Assembly: GCA_905182995.1 (NCBI GenBank)
Contig: CAJJDP010000121.1
Span: 120,976 to 184,975, forward strand
Origin: Paramecium octaurelia
Taxonomy: Eukaryota; Ciliophora; Oligohymenophorea; Peniculida; Parameciidae
DNA: 64,000 nt
Reading direction: 5' to 3'
Part shown: positions 29,462 through 41,520 of the stretch, one piece after another
Position numbering within the stretch: the stretch's first letter is position 1
Layout: the number at the start of each line of letters is the position of its first letter
Made by a program: the position numbers and the translations under genes
The notes under the pieces: generated by a model
Told to the model about the DNA's origin: nothing
Seen by the model: the letters and a program-made list of their open reading frames with translations, nothing else
Databases searched by the model: none

Positions 29462-29924
29462 ATGTATATGAGATCGATCTTCAAATTGAGATAAGCCTTT
29501 TCAGGTATTTTTTTAATCTGAATGACTAAGTCTTGACTAAATACACCAAGGATCATGAATGGATTAAATACGATACTCAAACAAAGATTGCTAAAATTGG
29601 AATTACAGATTATGCATAAAAGGAATTGGGAGATATAGTTCATGTTGATTTCCAAAAGGTGGGATTGGTATTCAAAACACACCAATCATTGGGAGCAATT
29701 GAAAGTGTCAAAGTTGCTGCTGACATCTATGCTCCTGTTGCTGGTGAAATTGTTGGAGTAATTGACTCATTTATAATTAGATTAATGAAGATTTAAAGGA
29801 CTCTCCCAATTTGATTAACGAGAAGGCTGAGGAAACATGGATTTTGTAAGCCAAAGTGTAAAATGAATCTGAATTAGATACCTTATTGGATAAATAATCA
29901 TATGATAAGATCATCAACAAATGA
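29462..29924 (+). CDS. GCVH: Glycine cleavage system H protein, 137 aa
   Basis: Small mitochondrial lipoyl carrier of the glycine decarboxylase complex. Introns at 29505-29530 (26 nt) and near 29759 (23 nt). MYMRSIFKLRQAFS is a mitochondrial-type presequence; the mature protein has YTKDHEWIKYDTQTKIAKIG, ITDYAQKELGDIVHVDFQKV and the lipoylation site LGAIESVKVAADIYAPVAGE, where the Lys in ESVKVAAD is the modified residue. The end is a little longer than usual (LDKQSYDKIINK). It lies head-to-tail after FDXR with a very short gap, but nothing shows that the two are co-transcribed. Confidence 0.92.
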
Positions 29925-30008
29925 GAATATTAATATTAGAAATACATCATAATCTAACATACATAACCATTTAATATGTATATATATTAATCACATAAAA
30001 TTATAAAT

Positions 30009-31641
30009 TCAATATATTATGCCTAAATGATTCTCTCTAATCCATCCACAACAATTAATCACTCTCCCATAATCCATTATTGGTTGCTCCACAAAATACT
30101 TGATTATTCTTTGTCCCTAATTATTTTATTCACTTGCACTCTCTTGATTATCCAAAATGGCTTCAATCAATAACTCATCTTCTGTCAATTAATTCCCTTT
30201 CATCTTTGCCAAATAGTAATTCTCCTCAACCTCAGGGAGTTGAGCAATTCTCTTCGTAATTAACTATAATATTATTTGAATCTAATTTACTTCTTCAATT
30301 CTTTCCAACCCAAGTTGTAATGGAGCCTAACTTAATTTCTTATAAAATTCTATTGCTTGATAGTACTTCCTTGATCTCAATAGTTTTTTCACAAATTCAA
30401 TTAAGATTTGCTTGTCTGCTAAATTCTTAATGATTTCATTTACTATATTATCCTATTCTGATGTAAACTCTATCTGCAACAAATTCAAAATATCCTTCTA
30501 ATTGATCATCTGTATAACAAAATATCTCAAAGCTTACTCATCCTTTAATTCTGTGACATACACATATGCTTACAAAGATCGTTTAGAGGCAATCAATAAT
30601 TTAATAATGATGTCACTATTGCTTAGACAATTCCAATCTACTTTACTTGCTAATAGTAACTCATAAGCATCCTATTCTTAATGCAATTCCATCAATTCTT
30701 CGATTACTAATAATTTCCAATTCTCAATTTCGAAATAGTACAACATCATTAGTTTGACAATATCAGAAAACTATTGTTTTGGATCTCTATCCATTAGGTA
30801 TATGGCTTGATAAAGTTGAACATACTTCCCTCTTACGATGTCTGCTTCTTGAATTTCCTTAGTGGATTGAATGTAAGTGAGTATTAATTCTTATTGGTAT
30901 ATTGTTAACTCTGACATCATCCTTAAAACTTATTATTCAGTCTCTTCCTACAACATCTATTGTATTTCTGTCCTGCACAGAATCACCTTCTTCAATAGCT
31001 TATATTGAGATGCATTCAAAAAGTCAAATATAGTTTTCCAATTCTGTTGATAAAATTCGAAGTTTCTCAACACCCAATTGATATCGTTGATTCTGCTGAA
31101 TTACTGTTGCAAATTCTCAAGATCCTTTTATGCAATAGAAGATGGAGGCAACTTACTGATTTCCTTTCTTTTTCGATCTATTTTAAATATATTTTATACT
31201 TAAAACTGAGTTAAAGAGTTTCACTATACGATTTGATACTTATTTCTAACATTGATTATACTTTATTGCCAAATTAAGCAATTCATTCTGCATCTCAGAA
31301 ATTATATGAGCCATGTCATCAAGTGTTTTCAAGTAGTAATAACCATTTAATGGTGATTAATCCCGCCTATATAATAATTTGATCAAAATATCCAAGCCAG
31401 TGTCATATTTTAACATAGTGAATAATAACTTCTTCCTTTCTTTTTGATACTCTTAAGATGATATCACTTCATGATTTATTTTTAATTCAATTGTGATCTT
31501 ATCCAAGATATCTGGGAAAATCATAAAGTTCGTATCAAAGAAATAATGATCTTGATTAGCTATCAGCGTCTCTTCCTCTGCTTTTAAGAGATCAAAGTTC
31601 CACTCATACTAATATTAATTTTATGGGATTTCTTGATCCAT
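30009..31641 (-). CDS. Alpha-helical repeat protein, possibly ELYS-like nucleoporin, 536 aa
   Basis: A 22-nt intron gives an exact 536-codon frame starting MDQEIPQNQYQYEWNFDLL. The whole protein is predicted by eye to be antiparallel helices, with blocks such as YVQLYQAIYLMDRDPKQQF, WKLLVIEELMELHQEQDA and FVKKLLRSRKYYQAIEFYKK. The LYQAIYLMD plus W...EELMEL pattern recalls the helical domain of ELYS/MEL-28, which tethers nuclear pores to chromatin, but the match is weak and other solenoid proteins fit too. No signal peptide or membrane segment. Its start lies 67 bp from the divergent small coiled-coil gene. Confidence 0.6.
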
Positions 31642-31708
31642 TTATTTTTAATTATTTAAACACTAAAAAATAACTATTCCAAACCACAACTACTCTACTT
31701 CAAATACA

Positions 31709-32182
31709 ATGAAATAAAAATAGAAATTTGATGAAACACTATATGCAGATGTAGAATATTTGGATGACAAGGGAAATTTCGATTTTAAGAAGTTTGCTGA
31801 TGCTGCATCTGAATCAATCAAAATAAAAAATAAAGACAAAGCTTAAAATAATTTCATTCAAATTCAACAGAAATGGGATCAATAAAGATAAGCTATTAAA
31901 AATCAAAAGATGGAAATCAAATCTAAACCTGTCAGTGAAGTAAACAAAAAGTAATTGGAAATAATAGATGAACTAAAGAAAAAAAAATCCAAATTGTAAG
32001 ACTTAGTCAAGAACTCATAAAATATCGATAATTAAATCAAAGAAACCAGTCATAAATAAGCATAAATTAAAAAACAACCTTCAGTTTAAAAAGTTGCTTA
32101 ATAAATGGATAAACTAACTGCAGATTAGGCTTAAGTCAGACTCTTTAGATTTGATTAAATGGAAAAAGTCTAATTTCAATGA
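31709..32182 (+). CDS. Small Lys/Gln-rich coiled-coil protein, 157 aa
   Basis: Intronless frame from MKQKQKFDETLYADVEYLDD. The middle (KKQLEIIDELKKKKSKLQDL) is a coiled coil; the rest is basic and Gln-rich with no cysteines or membrane segments. It ends RFDQMEKVQFQ with TGA at 32180-32182, overlapping the 3' end of the kinase gene on the other strand by 7 bp. Acidic N-terminus and basic coil suggest a small cytoskeletal or adaptor protein, but the family is not recognised. Confidence 0.6.
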
Positions 32183-33572
32183 AAATTATAAGACTTATTA
32201 TTATTATCATTTATATTTTGTGACTTTATTTTGTCTGTGTTATTTATTTTGAGACTTGTTAAGCTGCATTATCTTGTGTATTTGTTTTGGTTCTCAAGAT
32301 TTAACTCACAAATAGATTTTCCCTTCTTGTAATATTTCAGTTTTTGATGAAACCATAAATTTATTTCAAAATTCTTGCAGTCTTACAATATTGAAATTCC
32401 TTCGAGAGCTTAGGAACAATCAATTCTTTCTTTTGGATCTGATTTTAGAAATAATTTAACTAAATCAAATGGTGAACCAGTCTCCTTTATTGTGAATTGA
32501 CACTATTTATTATTGTAAATGGTTTCTTTTTCATTCTCACCTTTGAACAAACTTTCCAAAGTCAGCAATTAGTAAAAGATACACCCTACACTAAATAAAT
32601 CTACTTTAAAATCATATTAAGCTTTCTTATTCCAAGCATTAAGTACTTCAGGAGCCGAGAAACCAGCAGTACCACAAGTTGGATATTAATCAAGTTAATT
32701 ACCGTTTACGCATGCTAAACCAAAATCAATAATTTTTATTTGATTCTTATGATACATCAAATTAGCTGGCTTAAGATCTCGATGGATAATTCCAGCAGCA
32801 TGAATACTCTGTAACCCTGTTAAAATTTACTAATAAATTTCAAACTTTTTTACTTCCATAATATTTAAAGATTCTTATAATGAAAAGGGCTTTTGCTTAT
32901 ATTCTAAGATTTACTTGAGATTAGAACCAGGAATATATTCTGTTACAATATAATAATTGTGATCGTCCCTATATATTTCTTATATCTTCAAGACATTCTA
33001 AGAATCTTTGAGTTTCTTAAGAATCTCTATCTCATTTCTTATTGTTGGACTGTGATTGTTCTCAACCTAAATTCTTTTAATAGCAACTAATTTCTATGTG
33101 AATCGATCAATCTCTTTCGTAACCTAATAATAATAAATATAGGTACACCTATCCAAACGAGCCAGATTAAATGATTTCTTCTTTTTTATAGAACCTATCT
33201 ATTTTCTCATAACAAACCAATAATCCCATCTTACTCTTCAAACTCTAAATTTCGTTACTGTTTCCAAAAAATTCTTTAATTTGTCCTTAATAAGGAAGTT
33301 AAAATCCTATAATTTTGTTATCTTTTACTATCCAAGAGAATAGATTGTCTAAACTAAGCACATATCTATATTTGGGATTCTATTGATTTTGTTTCTATTG
33401 GTTCAAATAGTATTCTTACTTCACATAGTGTTAAATATTGATTAGTTAATTGCAAATAATATTTCTTATTTAGAAAAAAGTGCTTTCTCTCTACAATACA
33501 TTAATACAATATCTTGATTTTATCCTATGAATTTTATTATTGAGATCGTTGATGAATCAAGTGTTTTTACAT
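32176..33572 (-). CDS. Serine/threonine protein kinase with N-terminal PH-like region, 448 aa
   Basis: Two 25-nt introns give an exact frame. The start at 33572 opens [18 protein letters not shown]. The first 130 residues look like a PH-type fold found in front of many Paramecium kinases ([32 protein letters not shown]). The kinase domain is complete: glycine loop SGSFG, split from the rest by an intron, [10 protein letters not shown] with the catalytic Lys, [32 protein letters not shown] and [10 protein letters not shown] (an APE motif in place). The C-terminal tail is Asn/Lys-rich. It is probably an active soluble kinase; CAMK-like by general appearance, subgroup uncertain. Confidence 0.85.
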
Positions 33573-34174
33573 TTATTAATGTTAATATCTATAGTAATTT
33601 CAATTAATAATATATGGAGTTTAAGATAAAATCTTGAAAAATAAACTATTGATTTTACTAAATAAGTAGGAATATAAGAACAACACTAAGATTAAAATAC
33701 ATTTAAATTAGTAGAAAATAATCAATCACTCTCTTTAAAGTAAATTATTTAAAATGATATTTATGTTGACTTATTAATAAAATCCACCTATTCTTTTTAT
33801 TCTGATGAAAATAACAATGATAATCTTTTGAAGCTTCTAATTTTTTTATTTAAAACATCAACAGGGAAAACATTAATGTTTTTAACTTATTCCAAAATTT
33901 ATTTAAATCATATTTAGTTAGTGTTAGGACATCCCCCATTTTCTTACGTTTATGATACATCTATTAATTAGATTAATCAAACATAGATAAAATAAAAATA
34001 AATATTGAAATAATATATTTATCATAGATAATACTTATTATAATTTATCATATTACTTATTGCATAATTAATACTAACATATTATTTTGACAATAAATTA
34101 CTCATTATTTAGCAGCATTTGACAATATGCCTCTGAATATTTTGGATCCTCCAAAATTAAGGACCTAGATATTA
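33573..34174. other. Intergenic, about 600 bp
   Basis: AT-rich DNA between the kinase start and the PX-protein stop. The minus strand holds a TGA-free frame of about 190 codons running from here into the kinase 5' end, but its composition is poor and it lies in the wrong frame for the kinase; I treat it as chance. Confidence 0.45.
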
Positions 34175-34818
34175 TCAATATAATACAGGTGATTATTATT
34201 ATTTACTTGCTTTTTTTCTTTCATTCCTTTACATGCTATTTACTGGTTTGTGCTCAACAGATTAAGATCTTTCTTTTCGATCTTCAGGAGTAGGTGGCAA
34301 ATTCACTGGATTTGGCATAGGAGTTATGAATTAACCAAACTATTCTAATTTTCTTTTTCTTTTGACCTTATTCTCAGGTATTTTTGCTTTCTCTTTGTTC
34401 TCCTGAAATATAATGTTTTAAAATACCTTTTATGCTTTTTTATCACTTTCCTTTTGGGCAACTAAAATAAAGTTTTTATATATTAATGATTCTCTAACTA
34501 GTTTGATTTGGGTCAAATTTTTGAAATATGAATCAAGTAGCTATTATCTTTGTTATATAAGTTAAATATTAGAATTGACAGATTTCCACCAATAAGATCC
34601 TGGAAATGCAGGTAAGTCAACTTTTAATGTTTCTAAGGTTTCATGAAATCTTTTAAGCTCTGAATATCTATAATGATTTTCGAATGTTTAAAGTGACTTT
34701 AAGTTTTGAAATCTAATAAAATTAGTGATTTATTTTACTGAACTCGATATTAGACTAAATCCTCATTTTTCTTGAATTCTGGGACTGTAATGAGGATGTC
34801 TATTTCCTTATCTTACAT
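34175..34818 (-). CDS. PX-domain protein, 197 aa
   Basis: Introns of 26 and 24 nt give an exact frame starting MQDKEIDILITVPEFKKNED. Most of the protein is one PX (phox) domain: YRYSELKRFHETLETLKV carries the Arg-Tyr-Ser-x-h-(K) core that contacts PI3P, LPAFPGSYWW supplies the proline-rich loop, and LIQQRQQLLDSYFKNL is the second conserved helix region. A basic tail (KVKRKRKLEQ) and a Pro-rich end follow. PX proteins bind phosphoinositides on endosomes; the cargo or partner here is unknown. The neighbour upstream is an unrelated low-complexity gene 226 bp away. Confidence 0.82.
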
Positions 34819-35044
34819 AAACTTATTGTTTAAATTCACAAATATATAAAAATAATTATTTAAATTCTTTAGTAAAATGTGTTTTGAATTTCAAGAAATG
34901 AATAGAGAAATACACAAAGATTATTGAATTCATTCATTAGTTCTATGAATTACTAATGTAATGAATAAATCATAATATTAAAACATTGATTAGATACTTA
35001 AACTAATAAGTAGTTTGAGTATTATAATTATAAACAATTTTGAT

Positions 35045-35994
35045 TCATTTTTGATATTTTTAATTAGATTCTTCTTGTTATTAATGTAATAACTATTTTA
35101 AAAATTTAACTTCCTCTTTTAAACTATTTTTTTCTTACTTCCAAAGTGCTTCTTTAGTTTAATAAGAGTTCAAGATTTTAGAGGTTTTTAAATATAATTC
35201 TTAGAGAAGATTTTAATTATGTTATTTTGAAAGTGACATTCTTTTATTTTCAGAATGTATTTTATTATCTTTAACTTTTTTTTCATGTTTTTCATCTTAA
35301 TTTCGAGCAGTACCATTCTCTAATATAAATTAAACTCATACATTTTTTATGGCTTTTTTATTGTATATATTATCTTAGGACTTCGTTTAATGATCCAAAT
35401 ACGTTCATATGAGTCTGTTTAGAATGAGTACTTGTAAAAAAGCCTAGAATTACAAGCAATGATACCTGATGCAATTTTATTCATATAATTGGGACTCTTT
35501 TAAAGACTTTTTGATGTCATAACATGTTTTTCTTTCGCATTATCATCATCTTAGATAAAATCACCTAATTGAGGAGGTCTTTTCTTTTTATAATCAACTT
35601 TTGCGCTTTACTCCTTTTAAGCTACATTTATTTAAGGTTAAAGCAGCTAATTTAATGAATTTCCATTTCTTTTTATGGTATTTTCTTTTACATTTTGATT
35701 TTGTTTTAAAACATGAATTAAATCATTTTTCACGTTCCCTTAAGGTTTAGCATTTAATGAGGCTTTATTTATACTATGTCTTAAAAGAGACTCAATTCCT
35801 TTTGATGGACTTGGAATTTTTTATTTTAGCCTATTGTTGATGACATCTTTTTAAGGATTACTCAGGTATTGCTAGGATTTCTAATTGCTTTTGGAGTCTG
35901 AATGCTCTTGATTGCGCATTTCATGTGGATAAATTGGTGAATTAACAGATAATAGTTTCTGTAAAGCGGTTAATGCTTTAGGTGTTATTTGCAT
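35045..35994 (-). CDS. Low-complexity protein with C-terminal coiled coil, 301 aa
   Basis: Two 22-nt introns join three exons with exact frame. It starts MQITPKALTALQKLLSVNSP. Residues 20-200 are Asn/Gln/Ser/Lys-rich with no recognised fold (one short block KKRPPQLGDFIQDDDNAK). The last 60 residues form a coiled coil (EALWKQEKNSLKEEVKFLKQ) ending ESNQKYQK. No family is recognised. Confidence 0.6.
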
Positions 35995-36075
35995 AAATAA
36001 ATATTATTTCCTATATTAGAATAAAATTAAAACAAATGATAACGAAGAATATTATCAATAAACAATATATATATA

Positions 36076-37592
36076 TCATTTAAATATAGTATCATTATTA
36101 ATTTATTAATCTATTTTTGATTCACTTTGATTACTAGCTTTTTCATTTGATCTTTAAATTGAATGATGATATCTATCGTCATTTTCTTCTTGTATGATGT
36201 CTAAGTTATCATTATAAGCGATGACTTTTTTGGTAATGAACCCTTGGATTTCTAAATGCTCTTATTGATTATTTTTATTGGATTATTGTTATTAAGTAGC
36301 ACAAACTGTTTCAAATTCATTTTCCAATTCTTCATAATCCACTAAATGATCTTGTCTATTGAAGTTATTTGAAGGAGAAGTGTTTTCTTCAATTTAATCA
36401 TCCTCCTCAAAACTATCTTCAGCATTGTTATTCTAAGAGTATTAAGGAGCACCATCCAAGGGTCCATAACCAGTAATTTTATGATCAGAGAATATTGCCT
36501 TCTGTCTATTCAAAGTGCCATTCATATCAATCTGGTATTACTACTGTCTTGATTCCTATTAAAAAATGTGGATAGGAATTGCAATGGTTAATTGATTGCA
36601 ACTGTAGAAATTCTATGAATAATTAGCTATCAGACATAAATTATAATGATAGATGATTCTATCACTAAAGAGAGTGGATTGAGGAAATATTGATTTTGGA
36701 TCATTCTAGTCCTATTCTAATTTCAATTTATATTCTAGTTATCTTTTTTATCCACCTTTTACAACAACTACATTAAATAAAAGTGGTACTAGTATGTGTT
36801 TATTTTGATAGACCAAAATAATTGGATATCCTCAATTTTAAGACCGGATAAAGGATTATCAATTAAGATTAGACAGAAAAGGTTAAATTCAATAAATTTA
36901 AATCAGTTTTAGTATTGTCTACCTCGAGATTTATATCAATAACGTCGCCTATTACAAACCCTTATTTATTGATCTGTAGAGATATTGAAGCACTCTATTT
37001 AATATGAAATATTGTACTCCACCATTGAGAAAGCACAATTTCTTTAGTTCTCTTTGTTCTCCCACGTAGCATATTGATTACATCAGTGAAGGTGAAGGTA
37101 GATGATGAACATGAATCGTTATTTTGTGTGATTGATCTATTTTGTAAAGAGTTTATGAAGTTTCATCAGTAAAGTATACTGATAAAATGTATTACATCCT
37201 ACATTACACAGTTTTGTAATAGTTTATACAAAAACTTGGGATTTCTTGGGGAGTTTCTATTTCAAAATGTCTTTTTTAAATTCCTTATGTAAGATGACTT
37301 TAAGATCAATATAACAATTACGATCCAAAATTGCAAAGCCACTTATGTTTGGTATAAAAAATGTCCTTGAATCTAAAAAACTAATTCGATTTATCAAATT
37401 GATTGACCTTCTATACCCCAATTAACTTAATGAATTAATGCAAATTACTTTTAAAAATAGCATACTACACTCAAGATCTGGAGATTTTGCTTTTAAATAG
37501 ATAACACCTTTGATAACATCTCCTGCTCTATAATTAGCCTTGTCAACCTTAAGAGACACTTATAACTAACCATTATCTAGTTTCGTAATCAT
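36076..37592 (-). CDS. Arrestin-like (ARRDC-type) protein, roughly 450 aa
   Basis: It starts MITKLDNGQLQVSLKVDKAN. The arrestin N domain is marked by NYRAGDVIKGVIYLKAKSPD; the C domain by QINKGFVIGDVIDINLEVDN, matching the proline/Gly-loop pair seen in alpha-arrestins. At least two introns (23 and 24 nt) are clear between them; others in the central part are not fully resolved. A long Gln/Asn and acidic tail follows (QEHLEIQGFITKKVIAYND), ending NNDTIFK. Arrestin-fold proteins act as adaptors for membrane receptors and endosomal sorting. It lies 50 bp downstream of GRASP on the same strand. Confidence 0.72.
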
Positions 37593-37642
37593 CAAGAATT
37601 TTTAAATTTTATTATAGCAATTCACATAGATATACATTCATC

Positions 37643-39202
37643 TCAATAAATATTTACATAATATTTTGGCACTTCAAATTAGATATCAAACAACAGTTTT
37701 TTATCGACTACATACATTTATTCCCTCTTTGGAGATTTGAATACTAATTAGTTCACATATTTCACAACCACATTCTTTGATTCATTGTCCTATTGAGAGA
37801 CAGTTGACTAAGGTTAGACTTAGACATATTAAATTGATTTACCTTGTATTTCATTTTTATTCTACTCCAAATGAGAATAGTCTGACGATGCATTTTTTAA
37901 CTAGAAAGAACTATTTAAGTGATCTATTTGTTTGACCTCCTCCTTTTCTAAATAGGGTTCTTATCCTTCCTTCTAAAATCTCAGCACTCCCTTGAATTTA
38001 GTTACCTCTCCTTACTGAAATATAGAATTTAATATACTTCATCAATTCCATTTTCAAATTAAGTATCTTACTATGAAATTCCAAAATTAGTGGGTGTTTC
38101 AGGCAATAAAATATCAGATTGGATCTATTCAAAATTTTATTGTTGCTTCTATTGATTATCTAAATCAGCCAAAATACTGCTTTCATCAATCTATTAAGAA
38201 TTCTTCATCTCAACCTAACTGATTATTTATTGTTAATCAACACCTTATTAATTTTCTTGTTGTACTGATGATTTGGTATTCTACTTTGATTCACTTACTA
38301 TTAATAATATTAATAATATTAATTACTTTATGAACAACTCAAACTTAATGCTTTATCAATGGAATGTTCTTAAGCATCATTAATTTTATCTAATGAAATT
38401 GATTTGTTAAGTTCCACCTATTAATCTTCTTAATTATTTAATATGATTTCATTTTATACTCGATTTTCAGATTATTATTTTTATTTTTATTCCTCATTTT
38501 GTAATTATTAATTGTCTTCGTGGTTTTGAACTTCTCTATTCTCATCACCTTCTTGAGGCTTAATCAACTATGAAAAATTGAAAGAGTGCAAAGCTCCTGA
38601 TGCAAATTCACATCCTAAAGCTCCTGGTCCTCCCCAATTGAATTTAGGTTCTAATACAACAACTCTTGGTGACTTTTTTGTTAATGGAGAAAATATGCAG
38701 AGCTTAATGATGGATATAATGATTACTTCAATTGATTATTTAGAATATGCTTATCCTGTTACAATATCTGAGAATTCATCAATTGTTTAGCATCTATGAG
38801 ATTTAACTCCTAGTAGATAATCTTGATTGCTTTTTAGTCCACTTGATTCTGCAGGACTACCCTTTAATACCTTGGTAATGTGAAGAATCAAAGGATTTAT
38901 TGATTCGTATCTGATGTAAAGACCCAATTTAATTGTGGATCGAGGCTCAGAAATGTAAATTTTTCTGGTTTCCATAGAAAAAATGTTCAAGATAGACAAC
39001 TCTATTGGCTCATCACTTTCGAGTAATTTGAGAGCATTCACTTAGGAATCTGATTTTATCTGGACTATATAATCTAGAAAGATTTCCAAATCTATAATGT
39101 TTTAGGAAGATTTATACTGAGGTTTGACCCAAATGAATTGGGTTCGATGGATATGATTCTGTATCCATATCCATTGCCAATTTGTGATGAATTATTGCCC
39201 AT
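37643..39202 (-). CDS. GORASP: Golgi reassembly-stacking protein (GRASP) with two PDZ domains, 485 aa
   Basis: Peripheral Golgi protein that tethers cisternae. Four introns (26, 24, 29 and 23 nt; one at 38298-38326 in an AAT-type repeat) give an exact 485-codon frame. The start MGNNSSQIGNGYGYRIISIE keeps the N-terminal glycine that is myristoylated in this family. PDZ1 contains NLEIFLDYIVQIKSD; PDZ2 contains KLGLYIRYESINPLILH, then GSPAESSGLKSNQDYLLGV. The GRASP signature block is FNWGGPGALGCEFASGALHS. The remaining 230 residues are an unstructured Gln/Ser/Asn-rich tail typical of the family's SPR region. The 3' half was checked only through open frames and introns. Confidence 0.88.
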
Positions 39203-39238
39203 TTATAATATTATATATATTATTATTATATATATTGG

Positions 39239-39583
39239 TCATAATGCACACGCAAATACATTAACTATGCCTATCATAGCTTCAGTTTCATGTTTGATGG
39301 TGAGTGATCCATCAGTTTCGTTATCCCAATAACAAGATCCAGAAATGTTGAGACCACACTCGGCCTTCTACATCAATAGGCAATTCACAATGAATTTGAA
39401 ATTTTTGTTATTAGTTGTTAATTGTTTCAATATCAAATCACAGATTTTATTACTTCTAGATTGAGCATCGCTGTGATCATATGTTATTTTGTCTAATTCT
39501 TTATGCAAGGTTTGTTAAACAAACTTCTAGACTTCATTTTTGAGAGGACCATTAAAACTAACTTAGTTTCCTAGTGAATCCAT
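39239..39583 (-). CDS. DYNLT: Tctex-type dynein light chain, 114 aa
   Basis: Intronless, full family length. It starts MDSLGNQVSFNGPLKNEVQK. The Tctex fold motifs are FKFIVNCLLMQKAECGLNIS, GSCYWDNETDGSLTIKHE and the terminal strand AMIGIVNVFACAL, all as in DYNLT1/3. The protein dimerises on dynein intermediate chain in cytoplasmic or axonemal dynein; the sequence does not tell which. Only 36 bp separate its stop from the start of GRASP, and 41 bp its start from the CNB gene, all on the same strand. Confidence 0.93.
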
Positions 39584-39624
39584 TTATATATTTTTAATTT
39601 AAATTATATTATATTAATCTATAA

Positions 39625-41486
39625 TCAGTATGATGATTTAATTTAGAACTTATACACACCTCCTAAATGCTTTTTTTTTGTGAATAACTACTAATTAGAA
39701 ATAGGTGTGTAATCTAGTCTAACATTATGAATATCTTCAACATTTGTTTGATGATGATCAAGTTTGGTAGTTTTAGATGAAGAAAACTAATTCTTATTGA
39801 TATCAATAGTTGGTTAGACATTAATGGAGAGCTTTTTGAGTTTGTTTTACATGATCTTAGCATAAGTTAGAGAATTGAAATTTGACTAACTTTGAGATCT
39901 TGTTTATCCCTAAGTCTTAATGCTGGATCTGAGACTAAGTTACAAGTCCTTGCTTTTAAGATCGTTTTCAGATTGCATTTGCGTTCTGTTTCTTTGATAC
40001 CTAGTCTCAGATCTGATCAGATTCATTTCATTAACATATGGATCACTTCTGAAAGGAACCAAGAAAGAGTACTTATCAGCTTGGATAGTCTCAATATTTT
40101 CAATGCTCTGCTTCAGATTTTCTATTTCATAGTAATAAATAGCCTTTTGTGCTTATTCAACAGTTTTCTCCATTTTCTTTCTCAACTTATCAATTTATTA
40201 TTCTACTTTTATTTTCTTATAATATGATGATTTGATTTAATCCAGATCAAATTAATACACTTCATCTCCAATTCTTTCAGTTAAGTTCGGGTTTTGGTTG
40301 GTTTTCTGACCGAGATGACTCTGAATCTAGAATTTCACATTTTCATATTTAAGGAAATCATCAATCGATGAATAAAGTTGGAAATAGTCTAATAATTATC
40401 TGTATTTAATCCTATAGTAAGTAGAATCTGTTTTGGCCTTGGCAGTAGTGATTCTGCAGTTGAGTTATTTGAAGTGTTCATAATCCCCAAAGAATTAGCC
40501 AGAATTGATAATGGCCATGATACTAGGCTTAGGTACAAAATTGTGATGATTGGACACTTGATCTTTATTGGGAGTTGACCATTAAACAACTTCAATCTCC
40601 CCATTGATTACTAGATAAATGTATTCATCAGGTTTCCCTTTCTAAAAAACAAATTATCCAACTTTCTTGTTTTAGACTTCAAGACTTTACAATAGAACTA
40701 ATTGATTCTAACGTTGCCACACACTGAAGATCGGTATTTTAGAAATAAATGCTATTTTCTGATTTGTTAATTCATGTTAGAATGCTCCAAGTATTCTTTG
40801 ATAGAGATCATATGTGATGACTGCTAGAATGACTTCAGTTTTAGCAGCAACTGTCGCTGTTCTAGTAACTTTCTGTTCGATTGCTATTTCTCCAAATTAA
40901 TCCCCTTCTATTTTTGTTGCAACTTATGTGTAATCAGCAAAAACGAATTTGACCCATTCTTCAAAAGAACTAATATAGAATGTGTTATACTTGAATTTCT
41001 GTTTCTTTTGAGGCGCATTTTCTGTAGTATTTTTAGTTTTTGGGATTAAGATTACTAATTCACCTTGAAGAACAAAATACATTCTTCTTCCGGGATCACC
41101 ATGTCTGAATATGATTTTTGTGCTATCATACCATTCTAGAGTCATCTCTCTGAATAGAGATTTGCAACTTTCATGATCCAACTTCTCTTTGAATTTACTA
41201 ATCTAATATCATTGTATTTGTACCTATAATATGGGAAATTCTCTTCAAAATACGTTTTAACTGCTTCCAGTTATTCATCTGTCCTATTTTACGAGTATTA
41301 TTTCAAAATGTAAATAGTTCTTTGTAACTATATTGTTTTAGTATGTGAACTATCCCTTTACCAAAGTGTCGCCACCTTCTCTAAAATACTCATATTTCGA
41401 CGTTCTTGATCTTCTTTCTATTTTGCCGATATTACCATTTATTAGAATGCATTTGTAACTCCTTTTAATGTTGTGCTGTTTTTCAT
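39625..41486 (-). CDS. Protein with two cyclic-nucleotide-binding domains, 611 aa
   Basis: A 26-nt intron near 41208 gives an exact 611-codon frame from MKNSTTLKGVTNAFQQM. CNB domain 1 spans about residues 100-240: HGDPGRRMYFVLQGELVILI and the phosphate-binding cassette GDQFGEIAIEQKVTRTATVA, where Glu and Arg needed for cNMP binding are kept. CNB domain 2 follows: KKVGQFVFQKGKPDEYIYL with FFGDYEHFKQLNCRITTAKA, more diverged. No kinase or channel domain is present. The C-terminal 200 residues are helical and then low-complexity. It could be a regulatory protein or a cNMP sensor; not a standard PKA R subunit because no inhibitor site is seen. Confidence 0.82.
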
Positions 41487-41520
41487 ATTAATTTAATTAA
41501 CTTTCTATTAAGGTTTAAAA

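Noticed and set aside
33500-34010. Minus-strand frame of about 190 codons without TGA, starting MFDQSNQQMYHKRKK
   Set aside because: It runs into the kinase 5' end in the wrong frame, and its composition is poor. With one stop codon and AT-rich DNA such lengths arise by chance.
38578-38790. Plus-strand ORF starting MKECKAPDAN
   Set aside because: Antisense to the GRASP signature block, which is in frame with the rest of GRASP on the minus strand.
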